DNA of 36,450 nucleotides. It comes from Oscillospiraceae bacterium. Its GTDB lineage: Bacteria > Bacillota > Clostridia > Oscillospirales > Ruminococcaceae. A program made the translations under genes and the position numbers. Shown here piece by piece: positions 32,205 through 36,450 of this stretch. The DNA lies in the NCBI GenBank assembly GCA_009784625.1, contig WRBI01000028.1:1-36450 (forward strand). Direction: 5' to 3'. How positions within the stretch are numbered: position 1 is the stretch's first letter; each line of letters opens with the position of its first letter. The notes under the pieces are model-generated. The model was not told where the DNA came from and searched no databases. It saw nothing but the letters and a program-made list of their open reading frames with translations.

Positions 32205-33380
32205 GTGATTCGATCGTTTTCTGCTTTTACCGAAGAGATTGACGACGCCGAGCTGGCGGTTCAGGAAATTCTGGATCAGCTTGAACTGGAAGGCAAGCTG
32301 CTCGACAGTACGGTGGGGATACTCACCTGTTATTCTGAATTCATTGATACAGGAGTGACAGCCGTGCTCAGAGAGCGCCTGCCCTTTGAGATTGTGGGCG
32401 TAACCACAAACGCAAACGGGGCAAACGGCCAGATCGGTGAATCTGCCCTGACCCTGCTTGTGCTGACAAGCGACACAGTCACATTCACCCCCGTGCTCAC
32501 CGACGAGATTGCCGGCAGGGAAGAAGCGCCGCTGCGTGCCGCTTACGGCCGGGCAATGGGCGCGCGCACCGACAAGCCCGCGCTCATCCTCAGCTTTGCG
32601 CCGATGGTGGTCAGCGTAGCTGTAGACTTTTACGCCGACGCTATGGATGATATATCCGGCGGCGTTCCGAACTATGGGATGATTGCAACCGATCATACCG
32701 CGGGCTTTCAGAGCGTGCAGGTAATCGCCGGCGGCAAGGCCTACAAAAACCGCTGCGCATTCATACTCATACACGGTGATATTAAGCCGACCTTTTATCT
32801 CTCGCACATTAAGGACGAGAAGATTTTCCCCGAAAAAGGTGTGGTTACCGCCTCGCAGGGCAGCCTGCTCGAGACAGTGAACGACAAGCCGGTCGCCGAC
32901 TGGCTGGCGTCTTTGGGCCTTACCCAAAACGAAGAGGGCGCAATCATCGGGCTGAACAACTTCTGTTTCTTGATGGATTACAACGACGGAACCGCGCCGA
33001 TTGTGCGGGTGATGCTCACATTTACCGTGACCACCGACAAGACTTACGCCGTTTGCGCCGGGGATGTGCCGGTGGGTACAACGCTTTCGCTGGTTACTCT
33101 AAACGCCGACGAGGTGGTCGCCTCTACAAAGGGAACACTCGACCGGATATTGGCCGGGCCCAAGCCGAGCGTGGTGCTCACGGTCTCCTGCCTTGGGCGC
33201 TATTTTGTCCAAAATTTTGACGCCACCGTCGAAATGGAGGCGATCACCGAAAAAATGAACGAGTGCGGTGTGCCCTACTTCCTGGCCTATTCCGGGGGGG
33301 AGATTTGTCCGGTTTCCGGCCAGGATGGCGCACTGGCCAACCGCGGCCATAATCAAACATTTACTGCCTGCGCATTTTGA
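32205..33380 (+). CDS. FIST-domain sensory protein
   Basis: 391 residues. FIST N domain at about 25-210 (STVGILTCYSEFIDTGVTAVLRERLPFEIVGVTTNANG and the YGMIATDHTAGF loop) and FIST C domain at about 225-370, ending with SCLGRYFV and FLAYSGGEICPVSG. FIST domains are cytosolic small-ligand sensors (amino acids are proposed) that feed kinases, cyclases or chemotaxis proteins. Here a hybrid histidine kinase follows after 115 nt. Start GTG at 32205 with AGGAGG at 8-nt spacing. The gene starts just past the MITE-like element, which may therefore carry or disrupt its promoter. Confidence 0.92.
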   Translation: MIRSFSAFTEEIDDAELAVQEILDQLELEGKLLDSTVGILTCYSEFIDTGVTAVLRERLPFEIVGVTTNANGANGQIGESALTLLVLTSDTVTFTPVLTDEIAGREEAPLRAAYGRAMGARTDKPALILSFAPMVVSVAVDFYADAMDDISGGVPNYGMIATDHTAGFQSVQVIAGGKAYKNRCAFILIHGDIKPTFYLSHIKDEKIFPEKGVVTASQGSLLETVNDKPVADWLASLGLTQNEEGAIIGLNNFCFLMDYNDGTAPIVRVMLTFTVTTDKTYAVCAGDVPVGTTLSLVTLNADEVVASTKGTLDRILAGPKPSVVLTVSCLGRYFVQNFDATVEMEAITEKMNECGVPYFLAYSGGEICPVSGQDGALANRGHNQTFTACAF

Positions 33381-33495
33381 GTGAATTTAGATCAACTTAG
33401 CATCAGATGTGACCGGGCTGATACGCTGCTTTGATATAATACCTTATTAGTCCAAAAACTTACATAGGCGGACTACAGGAAAGCGAGACGAGTGA

Positions 33496-35232
33496 ATGCA
33501 AGCGCGGGAGAAAGAATTCTTAGGCTTACAAGAAAAACTGGCAAAGCTCACACAAGAACACAAAGAGCTAAACGCGCAGTTCAAAAAGCAGGGGCGGGTG
33601 CTGGACAACTTAAACCGGCAGATTCAGCGCAGCCGGGAGCTAGACGTCGCGAAAGACAACTTTAGCAAGGTGATTGCCAACAAGCGCTCGCAGCTTGAGC
33701 GGTATATGAACCTGCTGCTCGACAACTGCCCGGACATCATCCTGATTTTTGACCGCGACTCGCGCATTGTTTACTGTACGCAATCTTTTTTGCAGCTGTG
33801 TAACCTGCCCGCCCTTGGGATGATCGCGGGCAAACACTATGACGAGCTGCTGTCCGGTTATGCTACCCCGCGGTTTGTCGAGCGGTGGGAGGCTGCCATC
33901 AGCCACGCGTTCACAAACAAACAGGCCACCGAGTTCGGCGAAGAGGTCGACTTTCAGCGCTGTGGAATCCCGCGCAACTACAATGTGCAGATCACCCCCA
34001 TGATGGGCGAGAATGACAAGGTCGAGGGTTCGATGGCCTTCTTTCACGACACAACCGAAATCACCGCCGCCCAGCGGGAAGCCGAGCGGGCCAACGCCGC
34101 CAAGTCAGACTTTTTGGCCACCATCTCCCACGAAATACGCACCCCGCTCAACGCGATCATCGGGGTGCTGGCCATGCTCAAAGACACCGAGCTAAGCGAG
34201 GGTCAATCTGAGCATGTCAACATCATTCACTCATCCTCCAACGTTCTGCTGGGGCTGATCAATGACATCTTAGATTTTTCAAAGATCGAGGCCAATAAGC
34301 TAGAGTTAATCGAAGGCTACTTTGACCTTTCTGTCTTTCTCTCAAATCTGCGGCTGATGTTTGAGTTTTTGTTCGAAGAAAAAGAGCTGGAGTTTGTCTG
34401 CAACTTCGCGCCCGACCTGCCCCAGGTGATCTTGGCGGACGAGATTCGTCTGAGTCAAATTTTGGCCAATATACTCAGCAATGCGCTCAAGTATACACAA
34501 AAGGGCAAGGTAACCTTTTCGGTTGGGGTGTATGAGGGCAGCTCCATTCGGTTCGGGGTAACCGACACCGGCCCCGGCCTGCGTAAAGAAGCGATCCCCA
34601 TGCTCTTTACCGCGTTTGAACAGTTTGACCTGGTCAAGAACAAAAACATCACCGGCACCGGCCTTGGCCTTGCCATTACCAAGCGTTTGTGCGAGATGAT
34701 GAAGGGCGAAATCACGGTGGACAGTGTATATGGCGTAGGTTCTACCTTTGCCGCGATCATCCCCCTGCGGGCGGGGGAGATCGAGAATCTGCCGGCAAAA
34801 TACTGGGAGGAGTCGGTGGGCTTCACCGCGCCCGGCGCAAGGGTTTTGTTGGTGGACGACATCGAGATCAATCTGCAAATCGCCGCCTATATGCTCGAGG
34901 GTTTTGGCGTGTGTTCCGACCTGGCCTACAGTGGGAAAGAGGCGATTGAAAAGGTGAAAGCAGCCGATTACGATATCATCTTTATGGACCACATGATGCC
35001 GGAAATGGACGGTATTGAAGCGACGCAGATCATCCGGGGCTTACCCGGAAAAGCCGGAAAGACACCGGTGGTCGCCTTGACTGCCAACGCCGTCAACAGC
35101 GCGGAGCAGACCTTCCTGCAAAGCGGCTTTAACGCGGTTTTGCCAAAGCCGATTACCGAAGTTGCCCTGGCCCGGTGTCTGCTCCAATATCTTCCGGGTG
35201 AGAAGGTCGTGTCGGAGGCAAGCGAAAGCTGA
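33496..35232 (+). CDS. Hybrid histidine kinase (coiled coil-PAS-HisKA-HATPase-REC)
   Basis: 578 residues, no membrane segment, so a soluble sensor kinase. Order: coiled coil (1-60), PAS (about 70-195, LDNCPDIILIFDRDSRIVYCT), HisKA with phospho-acceptor His212 in SHEIRTPLNAI, HATPase with N-box (about 316-335, NILSNALKY), DTGPGL and GTGLGLAI, then a receiver domain (about 450-570) with phospho-acceptor Asp498 in FMDHMMPEMDG and the KPI lysine near residue 555. No output domain follows, so the signal must pass to a separate partner by phosphorelay. The upstream FIST protein is the likely ligand sensor feeding it. A terminator follows. Confidence 0.95.
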   Translation: MQAREKEFLGLQEKLAKLTQEHKELNAQFKKQGRVLDNLNRQIQRSRELDVAKDNFSKVIANKRSQLERYMNLLLDNCPDIILIFDRDSRIVYCTQSFLQLCNLPALGMIAGKHYDELLSGYATPRFVERWEAAISHAFTNKQATEFGEEVDFQRCGIPRNYNVQITPMMGENDKVEGSMAFFHDTTEITAAQREAERANAAKSDFLATISHEIRTPLNAIIGVLAMLKDTELSEGQSEHVNIIHSSSNVLLGLINDILDFSKIEANKLELIEGYFDLSVFLSNLRLMFEFLFEEKELEFVCNFAPDLPQVILADEIRLSQILANILSNALKYTQKGKVTFSVGVYEGSSIRFGVTDTGPGLRKEAIPMLFTAFEQFDLVKNKNITGTGLGLAITKRLCEMMKGEITVDSVYGVGSTFAAIIPLRAGEIENLPAKYWEESVGFTAPGARVLLVDDIEINLQIAAYMLEGFGVCSDLAYSGKEAIEKVKAADYDIIFMDHMMPEMDGIEATQIIRGLPGKAGKTPVVALTANAVNSAEQTFLQSGFNAVLPKPITEVALARCLLQYLPGEKVVSEASES

Positions 35233-35252
35233 CGCGCGAATACAGGTACCTG

Positions 35253-35302
35253 CAAAGAAGTAACCGCTGCTCTGGACGAGGAGCGGTTACTTCTTTGTGT
35301 TT
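35253..35302 (+). terminator. Rho-independent terminator
   Basis: A 20-bp stem with one mismatch (caaagaagtaaccgctgctc / gaggagcggttacttctttg) around TGGAC, followed by TGTTT, 20 nt after the kinase stop. Confidence 0.85.
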
Positions 35303-35374
35303 CAACACAGCGATATCAAGGCGGCGGCTAAAACCATCATGATCGACATAAAAATACGACGATAAATATTTTTA

Positions 35375-35404
35375 TTGAAAGTTCTGTGTACCTCATGGTA
35401 TAAT
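35375..35404 (+). promoter_or_regulatory. Sigma-A promoter
   Basis: TTGAAA (35375-35380) and TATAAT (35399-35404) with an 18-nt spacer, 86 nt before the next gene. Confidence 0.75.
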
Positions 35405-35490
35405 TTAACTTGAAATTATGGGGTGAAGTAGGAGCGAGTATGTAGGGGACCGACCGCTCTATGCCCACAAAAAGCTAAGGAGGAGCGCAG

Positions 35491-36225
35491 ATGGGTTGGT
35501 TTCAAAAACTGGATGACGTTTTCAAAAAGGGGGCCGGAAACATTGTCGATTCGTATTATGGCACAAGTTCAAGCACAAAGGACATGGAAGGCAGCATAAC
35601 GGGCGCCGAAAACAATCTTAAGCAGATACCTGCGGCGATTGAAGCGCCAATGCAAATACTTAAGGGCAATGAAATCAAAAACGCCATAGGGCTGCGGGAA
35701 CTGCCGGCCTCAGACTTATATACGTTGTTAAAGGCTGCGGCAACGGTTATGGGGCAGTTTGAAAATCAAATTGAGGATTTGTCCGAGATTCTTTTTGCTC
35801 AGGGTGAGTACGTCGAAGCTATGGCACAAAGGAGTGGCGGCCTGCTAAGTGACCTGGCTACCTATGGTGGGAGTGCAAGGAAGAATGCAGAGAAAAAATC
35901 TTCTCACATAACGCCGCAGGTCGTTGCGGTTTGCGATCAGACCTACGAGTATTTTGGCGCAAAGGTATTTCCGCACCTTGGCTTTATACCGGAAAAATTT
36001 AGGCGTGCGGCTGACTTATTCGCGTTTTGTGAATACATAGAAGACGGCGAAGTCGACTCTTGGGAAAGCTGTGTAAAAACCATAAAGGCTGACAAAAAAC
36101 ACGAGGAAGTAATGACAAAGTACGAAGGCTTTGACGCAAAATTGGCTATGATCGAGAGAAATACGTCCGCCACAGCGCGGAACACCGATATTCTCGCATT
36201 TTTTGCAATTACAGATAGATTATAA
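35491..36225 (+). CDS. Hypothetical soluble helical protein
   Basis: 244 residues, start after AAGGAGGAG. No signal peptide or membrane segment; predicted mostly helical. The N-terminus (MGWFQKLDDVFKKGAGNIVDSYYG) is amphipathic, and the middle (about 85-115) could form a long helix. No family recognised. It is AT-richer than the central part of the window, like the gene at 24058-25329, and is isolated by its own promoter and terminator next to an IS5-type element. This suggests an acquired single-gene cassette. Confidence 0.75.
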   Translation: MGWFQKLDDVFKKGAGNIVDSYYGTSSSTKDMEGSITGAENNLKQIPAAIEAPMQILKGNEIKNAIGLRELPASDLYTLLKAAATVMGQFENQIEDLSEILFAQGEYVEAMAQRSGGLLSDLATYGGSARKNAEKKSSHITPQVVAVCDQTYEYFGAKVFPHLGFIPEKFRRAADLFAFCEYIEDGEVDSWESCVKTIKADKKHEEVMTKYEGFDAKLAMIERNTSATARNTDILAFFAITDRL

Positions 36226-36258
36226 TTGCAAAAAGTGTAAAGATACGAGCAATCACAT

Positions 36259-36294
36259 AAAGAGCTGTCCGCTCAGTGCGGACAGCTCTTTTCT
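36259..36294 (+). terminator. Rho-independent terminator
   Basis: A perfect 14-bp stem (aaagagctgtccgc / gcggacagctcttt) with a 5-nt TCAGT loop, followed by TTCT, 33 nt after the preceding gene. Confidence 0.9.
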
Positions 36295-36330
36295 CATTGT
36301 CACAAGGTTTTCTATCTGCGCTGCGTCCTA

Positions 36331-36450
36331 GGGTCTGTTGACATTAAGCGAATGTATCAACGATGAAAGCGAAGAAAATAAAGGTAATGAACATGATGTC
36401 CAGCTTGTCGTAGCGAGTAAAAATGCGACGGAAGCGCTTTATTCTGCGGA
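36331..36450 (-). mobile_element. IS5-family element, 3' end only
   Basis: The sequence from gggtctgttgacatt (36331-36345) inward reads as the terminal inverted repeat of an IS5/IS427-type element, next to a CTAG at 36329-36332. The transposase C-terminus follows on the minus strand. The rest lies beyond the window. Confidence 0.75.
36344..36450 (-). CDS. IS5-family transposase, C-terminal fragment
   Basis: The last 34 codons are visible, including RRIFTRYDKLDIMF, the conserved DDE-transposase tail (in IS5 relatives FRRIFTRFDKLDVMFL), followed by a hydrophobic stretch FITFIFFAFIVDTFA. The gene is cut by the window edge, so intactness cannot be judged. The stop TAA is 14 nt inside the element end, usual for this family. 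Confidence 0.8.
   Translation of the reverse strand, partial: RRIKRFRRIFTRYDKLDIMFITFIFFAFIVDTFA

Noticed and set aside
32094-32927. 277-codon minus-strand open frame
   Set aside because: Antisense to the FIST gene; its C-terminal end reads into the MITE-like element.

Overview
The window looks like a chromosomal segment of a fairly GC-rich, spore-forming Firmicutes (Clostridia-type) anaerobe. The evidence is the gene content (TrpS, RimI, paired bacterial-PH proteins, a Tlp-like spore protein, DacA/DacF-type DD-carboxypeptidase, LysM protein), the strong AGGAGG-type ribosome binding sites, frequent GTG/TTG starts, and consensus TTGACA-17-TATAAT promoters. No rRNA, CRISPR array or complete insertion sequence was seen. 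An IS5-type transposase tail runs off the right edge.

Layout. 1-3.3 kb: hairpin-rich leader, trpS, a Tlp-like small spore protein, a polytopic membrane protein. 3.4-5.7 kb (minus strand): ECF sigma factor, its probable membrane-bound anti-sigma partner, a small membrane protein. 6.0-7.9 kb: tRNA-Thr, a membrane-anchored hypothetical, and a zeta-toxin-like kinase preceded by two overlapping micro-ORFs. 7.9-12.3 kb (minus): rimI, a second GNAT protein, YdbT/YdbS-like PH proteins, a CNNM/TlyC-type CBS transporter. 12.5-13.6 kb: a lipoprotein and a small membrane protein. 13.7-21.2 kb (minus): a seven-gene catabolic operon. 21.3-23.8 kb: NapH-like ferredoxin, prolyl-tRNA deacylase, LysM protein. 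23.9-26.1 kb: an AT-richer hypothetical gene, an XRE remnant and a Val-Asp-Phe-Gly tRNA operon. 26.1-36.2 kb: metallophosphoesterase, DD-carboxypeptidase, flippase, an unrecognised 603-residue protein, a FIST sensor, a hybrid histidine kinase and a hypothetical protein.

The most interesting system is the operon at 13.7-21.2 kb: GntR/FCD regulator, DoeA-like (ectoine hydrolase/creatinase-type) M24 protein, M20 amidohydrolase, divergent serine-hydroxymethyltransferase-like PLP enzyme, and a three-part TRAP transporter whose binding protein resembles the ectoine-binding TeaA. Together they suggest uptake and breakdown of ectoine or, more likely, 5-hydroxyectoine. A retro-aldol step by the SHMT-like enzyme on 3-hydroxy-2,4-diaminobutyrate would yield glycine and aminoacetaldehyde. 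That route is inference, and I do not know of it being described.

A second theme is a family of intergenic palindromic repeats built from TTGACAA/TTGACAG heptads around short GC-rich palindromes. There are at least seven copies in 36 kb, two of which run into gene 3' ends and supply their last codons and stop. A separate 159-bp element with 15-bp inverted ends and TAA flanks (32,025-32,183) looks like a MITE.
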